From Branchiostoma floridae (taxonomy: Eukaryota; Chordata; Leptocardii; Amphioxiformes; Branchiostomatidae), in the NCBI RefSeq assembly GCF_000003815.2, contig NC_049986.1:3935686-3999685 (forward strand): DNA of 64,000 nucleotides, in the 5' to 3' direction. How positions within the stretch are numbered: position 1 is the first letter of the stretch; every line of letters begins with the position of its first letter. Of this stretch, positions 23,614 to 36,600 are shown piece after piece. The notes beneath the pieces were generated by a model. The model made no database searches and was not told the DNA's origin. It worked only from the letters and a program-made list of their open reading frames with translations. Made by a program: the position numbers and the translations under genes.

Positions 23614-24458
23614 CTAATGCTTCTTCAGTTTCCTGTTTATCAATCGGTGGGACCAGTCGCTGGGACGGACCATCATTTTCGTCTCTTTGAGAGAGTAGTA
23701 AGAATTGTAGTTGAACGGCCACCACGTAACGCCATAGCCGTTATAACCGGAAAATGGGCTGTCAGTAAAATCTCGAAAGTACGGACCGTTCAGGTTACAA
23801 TAGCAGCCGTCAAAGCTGTACCACCACCCACCGCCACACACTTCTACCCATTTAGGGACTGAGCCCACGTCTTCGTCGTCCGAACGGGTGCTAAACTTAG
23901 TCCCGTTGATGTTATAGCGAGATGATGTCGACAGACCCGTTCCGAACCCATCCCCAGCCGTCCCACTGAATCCCCCGATAGTCAGAGCGTAACCATCCCC
24001 CGGACCCACTGAGAAGGTGGAGTATTTAGCGTATTTTACAATTCTGCCCCAGTCTTTGAGCTCAATGTACAACTCGTACGAGTTCTGTGTTGTTAAGGCA
24101 TGGATGAAGTCTAACCCTAACCAATGTTCACCTGTTGTGAATCCAAACCCTCCCTGGTACGCACCCATAAAGCGGAAGAATTCCAAGGACCCGTTAAACC
24201 TCCTCTGTATGACCGTCCACCCTCCCCCATCTGTGGTCTGATCACAGTAAGGATAGATCACGGTATCATAATTTAAAGGTTTGATAGCGTACACCCCGTC
24301 AGTTGTGAAGCCAGCAGTGTAAAGCTGGGAGCAATCTTGCAGGTAGTGCGTTCGAGTCAGCCTTTTGCCTGGATGACGGTTGTCGGGAAGTCGTTGCTTG
24401 TAGCCGCGTACTTCGTCTCTTTTGCCTTCTTCTTCGTCGTGAAATGTTGGTGGAGATT
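23614..24458 (-). CDS. Fibrinogen-related (FReD) protein, last exon
   Basis: The last exon starts at a good acceptor (TTTCCTGTAG, exon from 24458) and ends at TGA (23614): 280 codons. Residues 1-45 are a charged linker (DEEEGKRDE...). The fibrinogen C-terminal domain then runs almost to the end. It opens DCSQLYTAGFTTDGVYAI and has CDQTTDGGGWTVIQRR, a candidate calcium loop near FSTRSDDEDVG, the core CGGGWWY...CNLNGPY, and ends ETKMMVRPSDW. FReD proteins are mostly secreted lectin-like or adhesion molecules (ficolin, tenascin, angiopoietin, FIBCD families). No collagen region is seen, so no subfamily is assigned. The exon at 25350-25445 joins it in phase. Confidence 0.9.
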
Positions 24459-25042
24459 CTACAGGAAAGCACAGATTTTTAGCCTACATATATCAGGCTC
24501 TCTGGTACCTTTTTTGTTTTTATAAGTTTTCTTATCGTCCCTTAATTGAATCTAAAATTTTTCAGGCCTTGCTATGGAAATTGTATTCGGCCATAGGCTG
24601 ACATTGCTTACAATTGTATTGGAGTGTACTTTGGTAGTCGTGCTGAATACTGAATGCTTTTTGGTGCGCGTGCGACCAATGAATTTTTTATCACAAACCG
24701 TGACGTAATATGCATTATCTAGTTCCTACAATTATTAGCTACTAGAAAAAAACACCCCATTCTGGAGCTTAGGTGTCATTTAAGATATGTGCCACGTGCC
24801 TGTTTATGTTTATACGACAGTTCAGCTGCTTACCTTTTTCCGCCTGCTCGCTCTGACGGGGCTCCGTTGAAACAGGAGTCAGTCCATCGTCAGTGGTATT
24901 TTCCTCAAGTACGTTCGAGGATTCTGGGGATGGAAATCAGCACATGCATTTCTTCCGTTTTTTTTTGTGTGAACGCCGCATTATTAGTCATTAATTATTT
25001 TTTCCAAATGATGTATAATATAGAAATGCGTTTAGGTGTGCT

Positions 25043-25265
25043 TATAAGCCCTTTCACAGAAGTCATAACGCATGTTCGGCGACAGGAATTCTAGGTAATA
25101 TGCTAAGGGTAAGGCCCATAAGAGTAAACGAAATACGCTTGGACGATGTAAATCGAAACAATGGTCGAGACAAGGACTGTCTTCTTCTTCGGCCTTTACC
25201 TTTGACATATTACCTACAATTCCTGTCGCCGGACATGCGTCCTGACTTCTGTGAAAGGGCTTATT
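25043..25265. mobile_element. Foldback MITE
   Basis: Nearly perfect arms of about 70 bp: ATAAGCCCTTTCACAGAAGT...at the left and ACTTCTGTGAAAGGGCTTAT at the right, with CCTGTCGCCG near the inner end of each. It has an internal loop of about 80 bp and no coding capacity. It lies in the putative intron of the FReD gene. Confidence 0.75.
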
Positions 25266-25349
25266 GATCTTATTGTTGGATATAACATTTCATACGGTAA
25301 CTGTTACATGTACGAGTAAGCTATTTTTATCAGAAGCCTGTCCCCTTAC

Positions 25350-25445
25350 CGCAGTCCACGCCGTGCTTCTCTAAAACTTCCACAAAGTCGCCACAGATCG
25401 CCTGAGGAGTCCCGACATCAGGATGCGCCAAGTTGTCAACGGCGA
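25350..25445 (-). CDS. Putative internal exon upstream of the FReD exon
   Basis: A 96-bp open segment between acceptor CTACTCCAG and donor G/GTAAGG. It reads AVDNLAHPDV...AICGDFVEVLEKHGVDC. It ends after one base of a codon and the FReD exon begins with two, so the join is in phase (Glu). No known domain is recognised; two cysteines are present. The upstream exon is not found. Confidence 0.45.
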
Positions 25446-26003
25446 CTGGAGTAGATAGAGTTAAGACCGCTGTTGAGTGCAGTGCCTACAATTGTTAGGC
25501 ATTTCCAGCACAATGACACCAAAGGTAGCTCCAAACGATAGAAGAAAATAAATGGCCTAAAGCAGCATAACAAATATGAATAGATTTAAAACAGATTTCC
25601 CTTTCTTGATGAGTAGATGGGTGAATCTATTAGTTTTTGTCCGAAACCTCATAGGATCAAAGTTTTACTCACTCATTCATCCTCTTGCACAAGTCAACGT
25701 CTAGAAAAAGAGATATCTAGAGTTCGCTTAATCAGTACCTGCCACTATATCACCTTTCATAGGGCTCCAGATTTAAGCAGCTAGAAAGCTTCGACGTCCA
25801 TTAATTGAATTTGATGTTGTGATTGTGTTTTTGATTAGACATGTCCGACGGGCTACGAGTATTATAGGCTCTATACGAAGCCCCATCAGTTTTTACCGTC
25901 TACAGAGAGAGGAAATATTTATTACGCTGAAATAGCACTCGCCTCTTGTCGCCTTTATAAGGGTATGAAAACGTCGGTATGAAGTAAGAATTGAAGAGAA
26001 TGA

Positions 26004-26370
26004 ATGAATGAATGACCTTTATTGTACATTTGTGCTCAAACAAGCTAAGTACAGGTCGTAGCGCTAGTGATAAGGTACAATTTTGACAAAAAGAGGTATC
26101 TTATCATCTCTACATATGCTAATACATTCAAGTATGTACAAGTTCAACTTCTTCTCGCTTCTTAAAACAGTTATAAACATAAGGACAAATGGAGTCAATA
26201 ATATATGGCTTATCTAATTGCATGAGAGATATAAATTTTTCCGTGGTATTCAAGTATCGGAAATTTGGGAACATTAGTTGTTTTTTTTTACATTGACGTG
26301 ATTTTTCAGTAGACCATACAAGTGTAAATTTCAATACATCAATGGGCAATATGTAAATAGCCTGTTCCAT
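26004..26370 (-). pseudogene. 3' end of a non-LTR retrotransposon
   Basis: The minus strand reads an ORF2-like terminus (FPNFRYLNTTEKFISLM...CPYVYNCFKKREEVELV), then a 3'UTR with AATAAAGGT and an (ATTC)n end at about 26004-26016. This is the usual form of CR1/L2-type tails. It is 5'-truncated. Confidence 0.6.
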
Positions 26371-26584
26371 ATGGTACAGACTCTACACAACATTTTAACT
26401 CGTACATATATAAGATTACCCACCAGTTCTGACACACTCCTCCCACACCTTGCACAGGGCCAGGCTGAAAGGGTCTGTACGACCTTCTCCTGTCACTACA
26501 GACCACTGCAGAACTGTGAGCACCACAAACATATGGAGGAACAACATCTTGTAAACTGGCGTCTCGTCAAGGAGCGACGTGCAG

Positions 26585-26705
26585 AGAGGTTTGTGCGAGA
26601 CTGAGAACTACGCAGGTGATCGGCGTATTAATAGACTTAAATTTTACATCGTCATAACCCAACCAAACGCAATAGGTAAACATGCTTTGAAGTATGTTTG
26701 GTCAA
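26585..26705 (+). repeat. Dispersed repeat, pair with 22250-22470
   Basis: Plus-strand copy of the repeat seen inverted at 22250-22470. The shared run covers about 110 bp and then diverges near 26705. Confidence 0.6.
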
Positions 26706-27137
26706 GGACAACAGTTCTACATACAATGTGGTTCTGTGGAGGCCACGCCGTCTGAAGGACCAATAAAGCTTGCTTCACAATATTCAATTAGAATATTCTA
26801 TTACAGTAGTTTCTCCAATGTTTCTCTTGTCCCGGACGTGCTGTTAACATTTGGGTGGTAGATAGCCAGCTTTAGTGTCATTACAAAGTGGGGCAAGTTT
26901 CAGCCCCCCGACAGTTAATTTTGGATCTGCAGGGGCGTTTGTGTCAAGACATCCCAATGAGGATAACTTCAGAATGTCGGCGGGATCCACAAAATCGGTG
27001 GGACACATCTATCAATGCAAGTCTATTGAAATAAAATTGAATTCATATGTTAACACTTCGTTATTGTGTGTACAATATGATTCTCATACTTGTCACTTTA
27101 AGAGGAGGAAAGATTACACGCACAAGATAAATTCACA

Positions 27138-27143
27138 TTTTAT
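27138..27143 (-). terminator. Candidate poly(A) signal for the zinc-finger gene
   Basis: AATAAA on the minus strand, about 490 bp downstream of the zinc-finger stop codon. No other motif was checked. Confidence 0.35.
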
Positions 27144-27629
27144 TCAACACATGCAAAAGTGAGCAACACATGAACTCATTACAAACACCTCCCAACGAAG
27201 ACATATACTAGAGTTGGAAGTAACCTGAATTAAGATATAAATGCATTGCTAGTACCTGCCATTGATGTCTATCAATGTGAACTAACAACATATATACGGG
27301 AAGTCAACAGAAAGACATCTAAATCTACCTACAACGTGCACATGACAATAACAATCTGCATATTAGAAGTAGCAATTGGATTATAGCACTGTTTCCTAAA
27401 TTACTTCTCTTTACCGAGATTGTGCCTCTTTTCCGTACTTCTGTTGGGAGAATGTATTGTGTTAACCTTCATGGAAGTGCACAATGTGAGTTACTTTAGC
27501 TGTGGTGTTAGATTCCAAAATGTAGAAGAGACGAGAGTAAGTTTGTTAGGCTAGATCGCGTGTGGCTAAACATTGTGTATTTGTTTCGTTGTGTCCCTTC
27601 TGCATTTACCATATTGCTATTGTGCCCTA

Positions 27630-28229
27630 CTAACTTTTTGTGTGAAACCGCGCCACGTGTTTATTCAGAGAACAGAGCCGAGAGAACCGCGTGTTGCACA
27701 CATCACACCTAAACGGTTTCAGTCCCAGGTGAATTTGCATGTGTGTCTTCAGATTCCCCTGCCGACTGAACTGCATGTTGCACACCCCACACTTAAACGG
27801 TTTCTCTCCGGTATGTACAAACATGTGCTTTTGCAGAGAGCTCTGCTGACTGAACCGCCTGCCGCACTCCTCACATCTGTAGGGTTTCTCACCCGTGTGA
27901 GTCCTCATGTGTGCCTTCAGAGAACACAGTTGACTGAACTGTCTGTTGCACTCACCACAGTGATAAGGTTTCTCTCCTGTGTGCGTCCGCATGTGACTTT
28001 TTAGTTGACATAGGTAAGTGAACTGTCTGTTGCAGTTCCCACACTGGTAAGGTGTCTCAGCCTTCGTGCTTGTTACTTGCGGTCTTTGTAGTTTAACATC
28101 AGCCTGACGAAGCTGGATCGGAACGAGTGTTTGCCCGCTCTCTACATTCCAGTACAGGCAACCGATGAAAACGCCCGGTCCGTTCGCAGTCCAATCCCCG
28201 CGTTGTCCGATGTCAGTCCTGCTTTCCAT
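27630..28229 (-). CDS. C2H2 zinc-finger protein, five fingers
   Basis: A single coding exon of 199 codons starting at ATG 28229 in strong context (GCCATGG), 13 bp inside an acceptor (TTTCTTTACAG; exon from 28242). The N-terminal region of about 60 residues has no recognised domain. Five fingers in tandem follow from about residue 62 ([50 protein letters not shown]), joined by TGEKP linkers except the last (LGLKP), ending HVARFHTKS. It is predicted to be a nuclear sequence-specific DNA-binding protein. The fourth-to-fifth linker is atypical. Lineage-specific C2H2 families are common, so no ortholog is named. Confidence 0.92.
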   Translation of the reverse strand: MESRTDIGQRGDWTANGPGVFIGCLYWNVESGQTLVPIQLRQADVKLQRPQVTSTKAETPYQCGNCNRQFTYLCQLKSHMRTHTGEKPYHCGECNRQFSQLCSLKAHMRTHTGEKPYRCEECGRRFSQQSSLQKHMFVHTGEKPFKCGVCNMQFSRQGNLKTHMQIHLGLKPFRCDVCNTRFSRLCSLNKHVARFHTKS

Positions 28230-28242
28230 GGCGAGCAAAATG

Positions 28243-29525
28243 CTGTAAAGAAAAGATACAGTCGTTGTTTTAGTCTATAAGAAGTCGAAAACAGTTGAAG
28301 ATTCACACAGCACAGAATTTGGTGTTAGCGACTAAACCTCGGCTATTGTCAACAATCACCATTGCAACAACCGAGGCAATCTATGAAACAATGTACAATT
28401 TCAATCACAAGTCTTGCACGTCGAACTTTCGTGGATTTGAGATATTGTCCTCCCACTCCTAAAGTACAATATTAGCCCCTCCGTTTCATTAGGTTGGTAA
28501 TTACTCATATAACGTTCGTAATGTTCTTTTAAACACAACCAGGATAGTATTTACAAACAATTTTTTCGATGCCTGTCGGATATAAGTACTACCCTGGTTG
28601 TGTTGAATGATAACTTTACTATATGAACATTCATGTACACAAACAACAGGAGCTACTAGTAATAAACTATCAGCGTACAAAATTGTCTTCACGTATTGAT
28701 CCAAGGAACAATTTCTGAGTTGTTTTCACATCCTTAACTTATCAACTTATTTTTAGGTTAAAACCCAGTAAATCCGAATTGTGTCTAAAACGTCCATTTT
28801 CAAATTTTTTTATTCATTTCTTCCTCAAACGTACATAGGCAGGGAAATACACACATGGTATACCCTGAATTGCGTAGGTTTGTTACAAAGAAACTTAAAC
28901 GTGCAGAATGTCAACAAACAAAAATACATAATATATTAACAACCACTAAGCATAGATCCGAACTCACAGGCTGATGGTAATGCTAGGAAATAGAGTCACT
29001 TATCGAGTAACTTGAAAACTTTTTACACCCTTACTGGCTAGGAGTCTAATATTTCAACACACTTTAAGCACGATAAAGCTAGTCTACCAGGCTCAACAGC
29101 GAAGAGAGGAAACGGTAGAAATTGTCAAAACAAACAGATAACACGCCAAGGGTGTTAGCTGGTCGAGTTTGCCGCTAACTAACTCCTCTAGCGAGTTTTC
29201 TATTTATCTGTTAAACGTCAACTATTTTCTAACCGCCTGGTAGAGGCTACAATGAAGCTACAACTCCTTACTGGTCTCGAAATAGCAACATCCCCCGGAT
29301 GTTTACCTCTGCTTTCAATCAAGTTGTACTGTCAATGAATCTACATATTCCATTCAAGCTATTTCATTCTGTTGATATTTGTTCAATTTTGTATTCTATA
29401 TGTATGTATGCTGTCACGACATCAGCATGCTGCTAATGTGTCCACATTGTATTGTCTATGTTGCAATCTGAATAAAGTCAAAGTCAACGTAACAGCTTAG
29501 AAAATATAGTCAAGGTAGTACTTAC
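28243..29525 (-). other. Probable 5'UTR intron of the zinc-finger gene
   Basis: Bounded by acceptor TTTCTTTACAG next to 28242 and a strong donor TCG/GTAAGT at 29525. It contains a retroelement tail at 29360-29487. Confidence 0.5.
29360..29487 (+). mobile_element. Retroelement 3' tail (GAATAAAGTCAAAGTC type)
   Basis: Shares CAATTTTGTATTCTATATGT, CACGA...GCATGCTG and GAATAAAGTCAAAGTCA with related tails at 44155-44285 and 48475-48598. No ORF. It is likely the 3'UTR of a CR1-like LINE or a SINE parasitising it. Confidence 0.55.
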
Positions 29526-29640
29526 CGAGATGAAACACTCCAGCGTACGATGTTTTCACGGCGATACAAGTCCTGACGGCTACAGAGTAGGTGCTGACAG
29601 AATCAGAGCAGTCAAGACGGGTTTATGTAGTGGTGAAGTG
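29526..29640 (-). promoter_or_regulatory. Probable untranslated first exon / promoter side of the zinc-finger gene
   Basis: The sequence ends on the minus strand in TTTCATCTCG before GTAAGTACT. With the coding exon starting just inside an acceptor, this is the best candidate for a leader exon. The transcription start (upper limit 29640) is a guess. Confidence 0.4.
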
Positions 29641-29861
29641 GATGGGAAAACCGGATGGGCAGGTTATACTGGATCCTGAAACAAAGGAAGGTACAATATT
29701 CAAGACGCAGATTTGCATACGGAGATTGTAGACAACTTTAGGGCGAAGACAACAAACACCACGATGAAGGATAGATATCCAAGTGAAAAGATACGCAAGG
29801 TTGTAGTTACCAAAACAACTGGATATGGTATGGTAATCAGCAGGTGTACGACCAAAAACTA

Positions 29862-30061
29862 CTGTAAATGCAGAAATGTTCGCGGTGGTTTTATGTTGGC
29901 GATTTCGCGGTGGCTACTTTATTGAAAACTACCAATAACATTTTTCCACGGCAGTAAAAGACTACAGTGCATGGTGCTAACGCGAACTTAAAACCACAGC
30001 AAAAAGTCCTTTTTCCCGCTACAGCGAAATTAAATCCCCGCGAACTTAAATGCATTTACAG
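29862..30061. mobile_element. 200-bp TA-flanked MITE
   Basis: Ends CTGTAAATGCA.../...TGCATTTACAG lie directly between TA dinucleotides (29860-29861, 30062-30063). Subterminal GTTCGCGG / CCGCGAAC pair as well. No coding capacity. The TA target suggests a Tc1/mariner-type source. Confidence 0.75.
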
Positions 30062-30063
30062 TA

Positions 30064-32650
30064 TGTAATGGTATACAAATGGTATGCAAATTGTCGGGCG
30101 CTTGGGAACAAGCCCAGGCCTCCCAACTCGAGACAACATTAACTCCAGACAACAGAAGCTAATTGGCTCATTAGCATCAAACTTTTCTTGGCTTCGCACT
30201 ATTTTTGCTTCCTGTTGGAGTATCTATAATTAGTCTTTTCATTATTTGCATATCGGTTAATACTTGTTAGTGCTTTTAACCTAGTCCTGCCGATCAACTG
30301 ATCATATGCAACTGATCGTATGCAAATGACAGCTTGCAGATATGCCCTATGTGGGAGAGACTGCCATTCTCGTATAGGACTGTTTAGCAATTACCCAAGC
30401 TGTATGTAGGACCGATATCAACTAGGATTTTTCCATGGTTAATACTGACTGAAGGGGGTTATACAGGCTTTTCATTGGCGTTGTACTAACTATAATTTAA
30501 ATCCCCCGACGACCATGTTGGCGGGTAATTGAATCAAGCAGTAGCATATTCCTGTGGTTTACAGATGTACGCAGTAATCCAACATGGCGCAGATGACGTC
30601 AAATTTAAGACAGGTATCGTACTGAAGCTGCGGTAAGTTTTCGCCATCGCTTTGGCCAAGCGATCTGACGGAGCTCTGACGAATTCCATCGATAAAAAAA
30701 ATTGTGCGCTGTGTTGTTTTTCTTGTCTTTTTAGTCAGAGCTTTACGTCCCATTTTAATGTCGAGGGTAACACAAATTCTAACGTAGAACGCAGCAACAC
30801 CACCGGCAATGTTGTATTTATAATATTATACTTGTATAAGTGACACTAGGGAGGTAGCCATGACTATAGTTGCAGAAGTGAAACTTGTTGGATAGTTGTA
30901 AAAGTGCAACCAATATGGAAGCCATGAATGTTGCTGGCTTGGCAAGTGATACCAGTGTACCACACTAGCATCACTTTTACTACACTAGTTCACTTCTTTA
31001 ATACAGGAAAAAATGACTTGTTAGTTTTGATGCCACGTTTTATCACTTCAGGTCTTGTTACGACGTTTATGGTGTCTATTTTGAAAATTTAGCCATCTTG
31101 TTTTTTTTACCAAATCTTGTTTTTTTCGCGCTATCTCATTATTTTTGCACTCTGCATAGGATGTCAAAATTTACTTGCTGTAGCCTTACTTATAAAAGAA
31201 CATTTTATATGTGGTTATCTAGTACCTTTATGTCAGGAACTTCAAGTGGTATTGAAGCGTTACCTAGTAATCAGTGGTGGTACTGCATCCTGTAAGGGGG
31301 GAAGATGTGTACGCTTTCCCCCTTACATGCTGCATTACCATCTATGCGTACCGAAATAAAGGTGCCAGAATTCCAAGGTGGCTGCGTCCTTTGGATGTTA
31401 ACAATCGTAAAAAAACAGGTCTTGCTCATGACAAATCTGTAACTATGATTTTATAGATCGCTGATCTCATTTTTGTTTATTTCGTCACATAGGCAAGACA
31501 TTCATCTAAGTTTGTGAATCAAGTGCTATCAATGTCAAATATGATTCACGAGTAACATGATTTTTTGCCAACTGATAAGTTGGGGTGGTTTTTTTTTCTA
31601 ATAAAAGTGTACGAAAGTTGTATCAAAATACAAGGTATGTAACTATTACTGAGGGTTTAATGTTTCTTAAAAATCTCCGGCCGTCTTTGTTAACAACTCA
31701 AAAGAGTCAGCGTTATAGAGATATAGACTATTGTCAAAACTTCTGCATCGTTATTATCATTGTTGATATCAAAATAATTGTGATGAATATCTCGTATGCA
31801 ATATGATATAACATAATCATAAGATATGTTACGTAACTAGGTTCAACGACTCAATTGTAAGTTTCAAATTACAACACCATTTCTCCCAATCACACATACA
31901 AGTGTGATTTGAACTATATATCAGATACAACGACAGAATATCTTAGATGTGGCAATAAGGTACATGTATCAATAGGAAATATTATTCAAAGAAAGTATAA
32001 CTAGATTTTTGCGAAATATAACCAAAGGAAGCAAATAAAAAGATGTACCTATATAAGACCTATTTGTTGTTCGTTTTTTCTTTATACACATCATGTCAAC
32101 CACGTGCTTTAATATAAACAGCTGTATGGCGTACCTTTTATGAATTCATACAGAATGACCAAGATAGCTGTAAAAAAAGTTACATAATCATATATATCAT
32201 ATATATATATATATTAGATATATGGATTTCGGTTCAAAACTTATTCGTGAAATTGATGAAGGCATATTTCTAATTCAAATTGTTTATTCTTTCTGACGTT
32301 ACGAAAGGGGCTCAATGAAAATATAGGGTATATATTGGGTCATATCTTCCATCCGGCTATTCCATTTAGAGGAAGAAAAGCAACCAACAAAAGATACGCT
32401 TCTAATGTCAGTTCTCTCAACTGTGCATGTCATTTCAACTCATCGAACTGTCAACTATGATGGATTTGTAATCAGTCAGAGTGGCAGTCTGTCAGTGTCA
32501 ATAGATACACAACTGTTGTTCGGGTTCATCTCAGAGATAACACGGCCATTGTCTCTTTTGGGCGGTGGCGGCTGATAGAGGGCAGATCAAGTTTTCCTTT
32601 GTATATGCTGGGTGTGGTTGTCTCAGTTATTGTGTGGGTCTGTACCTGAT
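30064..32650. other. AT-rich intergenic, no gene seen
   Basis: Includes an (AT)n stretch near 32190-32215. Short hydrophobic frames near 31100-31300 are not supported as genes. Confidence 0.4.
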
Positions 32651-32851
32651 CATCTGACGTGTACAGACGGCTTCGCAATACGAATACCAGTACATATCAC
32701 GCTCCTTCACAGCGTCGTAATAAATTGTCTTGTTCCACTGAATATGAGTGTGCGAGTCTTTTATGCAATTCACTTTTTGGCCGCATGAGGGCTACTAGCG
32801 GTTTGTTCGCAAAGACAGCCCTGGGACAGAGAACGTATTTTTCTGCGCGAA

Positions 32852-32872
32852 GCATGCTGGGAGGGCGGTAGT
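32852..32872 (-). promoter_or_regulatory. ZNF143/Staf-like motif
   Basis: The minus strand reads ACTACCGCC, then CTCCCAGCATGC, close to the ACTACAnnTCCCAGnATGC element found at many animal promoters. It lies about 700 bp upstream of the signal-peptide exon at 33548 and could mark a promoter on either strand. Confidence 0.3.
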
Positions 32873-33558
32873 ATCCTGGGGACGTGAATGTTGTGTGGAG
32901 AAGGCCAAACTCGCTACCGTAGCAAACTCCCTTCCGTGACATAACTCCCCTCTCGGCAATCTAGAAGGGTAATCTAACACCCTCGCAGCGCCACCAAATT
33001 AGGTACATTTTAAAGTTCCCTTTGATATAACGTATCACCATTGTGGCAACATTTACCCCCGAAATAGTAAACTTTCGTCTTGTTTTCGCCTCGGTAACTG
33101 TAGAAAATACTAGCTAACTAGGGTACAGTCTCACGTTGCATAGAGACGCACACAAGAGTCACACAACTTACGATTTGCTAAGGTAATTGATACAAACAAA
33201 AAACAAAACAAAATGACAGCTGTGGATTCCATATAGTTTTATTTGTGTATTGGTTGAGCCCACAATCTAAACCTATGGCTTCTTCGCGGCGCTGGGTACG
33301 AGCGTGAGTACATATTGTTTTTATAATTCCTGGAGCTCATCGTACATCATATACTGCAATTCTATCAAAGCACCCTTGCAGTTGGTATGTTTCCCTTGTT
33401 TTTATCATGTTTCCACAAAGTATGACTTTTTAATTGCAGGCTCAGTGGGACATTAGAAGGGTAAATGGATATAATGGAGAAGGAATGGGTTCCCGCCTGC
33501 TCACGTCTGTATTCAAATGACGTTACAGTGTTTCCACTCTCTTTCAGATATACCGACA

Positions 33559-33604
33559 ATGAATGCACTATCATACCTGCTGGTCGTCACTGTCTTGGCT
33601 TGGG
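33559..33604 (+). CDS. Putative signal-peptide exon
   Basis: An acceptor CTCTCTTTCAG (exon from 33548) is followed by ATG and 15 codons (MNALSYLLVVTVLAW) ending at donor G/GTAAGT. This is the form of a first coding exon of a secreted or membrane protein behind a 5'UTR intron. No matching downstream exon was recognised up to the opposing gene at 36687, so the product is unknown. Confidence 0.4.
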
Positions 33605-36600
33605 GTAAGTTGGCATATTCATATTTTAGGAGTTTGATATTAAATTTCCTTATGTCAAGGTATCAAAACGTAGTGCAGGTTTAATTCGAAGGATAATGTT
33701 CGAGACAAAACGTATCTTCGCTCTCTGAAATTGAAATACGGTTTTGTTTCGACCTTTTTGTTTTGTCACCTAACATCTATTGGCATAATACCGGCAGGTT
33801 TATTGCAATTTCTCAAGCAATACTAATTTGGAAAATGATCAACGCATTATTTTCTCCAGTTACATGTTGCTGTTACAGCTTACCTTTGCCACTTCTTCCG
33901 TGTATCTTTTTTTGTCTCTCTTGTCCTGCTAAAAACATAATATCGTAATTGGAACACACCGCGGAATTGCACGGAGAACGGGCGCGTGGTTGGAAGGGGT
34001 TTGCAATAATACCGGCAGAACGAAATACGGCACAATTAACTGCCGCTATGTACCTTTTTACATCCTCTGTTGTTCCTTCCTTTCCTGTTAGTAATTGCAC
34101 AAAACAAAAACCTGCGTGAGCATACAAAAAGTCATAATTTTGGTCCGTCACAACCGCTATGACGTAAAACTTTACTGCTGGCGTAGCATTAAAAATGGCG
34201 GGAAACTGGCAGCGTACGTTCAATTTCACCCATTCAGCCGTAGATCCGGGCGATAATGCAACGGTTCTTCACACTTTTACACGAGTTGTTGGTCACCAAA
34301 AGAACTTCAAGATTGCTGTTGAATCATGCTCATCTTGTGCCGTGAGCACGTGTGATTATCATCTACAAATCTTGCGATGAACGTGACAGTGTGTTTGTCC
34401 CACGACGAGCTCGCCTGCCCCGAAAATGAACTGAAAACTTTTGGCCTTGTTGTCTTCGAATGCACTGTTATCGAAGCCTTTTTGAAAATGTGTGAAATGC
34501 GTGGATGTCTGAAAGTGAATTGTTGTGGTAAAGAAACCTAATCTTCTCTAACTTTGCCATGTTCTCAATGCCTGTCCAGTGGCACTGGCAGCCAGATGCA
34601 CTAAATGGTTTATCTCACGATGCGGAGGTACTCTTGATGTACTGCTGAAGTACGGCGGAGTTTGTTCACGGAGGCACCTTTGCCCCAATTTAGCCGTTTT
34701 TATGGTGATGATCAAATCAGTATGGCCTTATAGTCGCTCAAATGATATAAAAATGAAGCTGAGTAATTCGAAGCAGCCCGTCATTGAATTAGATTGCAGA
34801 CCTACCTTCGACTAGGGCCAACCCTTGGATAGGACGTTAAATGTAGGTCCCTTGTTTGGCAAGAGCCAAATCCACATACACGTTATAGAACCCACTACAC
34901 ATACGATATATAGTGCGGTGTGCGATGGTGCAAATCCTTCTGTCTAGAGTTTGTGATTCTCTACAAATCACCCGGACTCCAGGACGAATAGTGACATATC
35001 AGTCACTAATGGAGATCTGTATTAAACCAAAACAAATGTATATTGTGCTAGATCTGTGAGGGCAAAACACATTAATTGAAAGGCATTGCACTTCATGTAT
35101 TGGGAAGTGTTTATAAATGGATTTAAGAATTTGCGAGACACACAGTATATACAAAAGTTTTCTTCATTAATATAAATGTTCCATGTTTGTATAAACATAT
35201 TCGGATATCATTAGCTCATACTAATATACTGTGGTATTTACACAGCATGTATATGCATCACTATTCAATCTTGTAGCCTTAGACATTTGCTTTATCTATT
35301 TTAATGTGTATTTTGCAGATAGCGTACAAGTTTATCCTAGTTGTGACTGCCTATCTCACTGTGTGTCACATAAGAGAATTTCAAAATTTCACATCAATGC
35401 GCACAGAAAAGTCTGTCTTGAAGTTTAGTACAAAACATTTAATACACAGAACAATCCAATATGAAATTTAATACCATGTCTATAGCGATAACAATCATAC
35501 CCATAGACCCTTCAGTCTACATCAAATCTTATAACAAATACTTAAGAAACAATTTTTTACCACAGAGCATTTTCACCTAGACTAAGGCTTAGCTTTGTAC
35601 CGTGCAAGAATATATCCTCCTTAATAATTATTTAAGATTCTGTTGTTACGTATACATAGTCTTCTATCGCTGTTTGTCCTATTCACTGGCTTAATGAATA
35701 GTTCTCTCTAGTCCTAATACCTAATTGTGTTCGAACGTTCATTTGTTCGCCTGTCAGTAACAAAGTTCTGAATAAATGATAGTGATATAGTAATGTCGAT
35801 CCAAATAAAGTCAAGTTATGTCCGAGTCTTTACCTCTAGATACATTAAATATAAACATCCCGAAAGTAAAGTGTATTACCAATTATGCTGATTTATTTGT
35901 TTTTCGATCAACAAAAGAATTTTCTTAATTATGTAACTTTGATGTTTTACTTCGAACCCCTAGGGACAAAGTCTTTATCTCTTGCATATATTACATTAAA
36001 GCTTTATTGACACGGCAAAAAGTGCAGTGACGTACTATGTATGAATATCCTTTACATATCTATCGTGTTTATTATACTCTTCCTTATATCAATAGGCTTA
36101 TTAGTACTAGTACTAGTGATAGGCCGTAGTTATATCATCAAAACGCCTATGTATCTTGTATATACTTGAAATGATTATAGTGCTGTACGTAGCATCTAAA
36201 ACAACGTTTACCTCACACAAAATCCTATTTACACAAATTGTGTTATTTTGAAATAGAAATAGAGTAACGATTACTATGTTATGAAATGACTTTTACTTTA
36301 AGTTTATGTATTCTTTAAAATTTTACATTACTTTGTAATGTTGGGGGAGGGGGCTCTAAAATTCATTACATCCTTTGTGCCGGACACAACAAGCAAAGCT
36401 GACTTTTAAGTGGGGTGATTTTTGATAATCTTTTTATGTCTGCTAATGTCTTATACATGCAGTATACAAATTCCATTTCTATGTGTGCTCTTTCAAGGAT
36501 ATATGCACTCTAACATTTACACCCTCAGCCAAAATACGCATTCTTACAGTTCTGAAACCTAAAAGCGCTAGCGTTACTGGAGTATTGGAGGTTAGTTATT

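Noticed and set aside
27573-28004. A 143-residue plus-strand open frame
   Set aside because: It is antisense to the zinc-finger coding exon and arises from its regular codon pattern.
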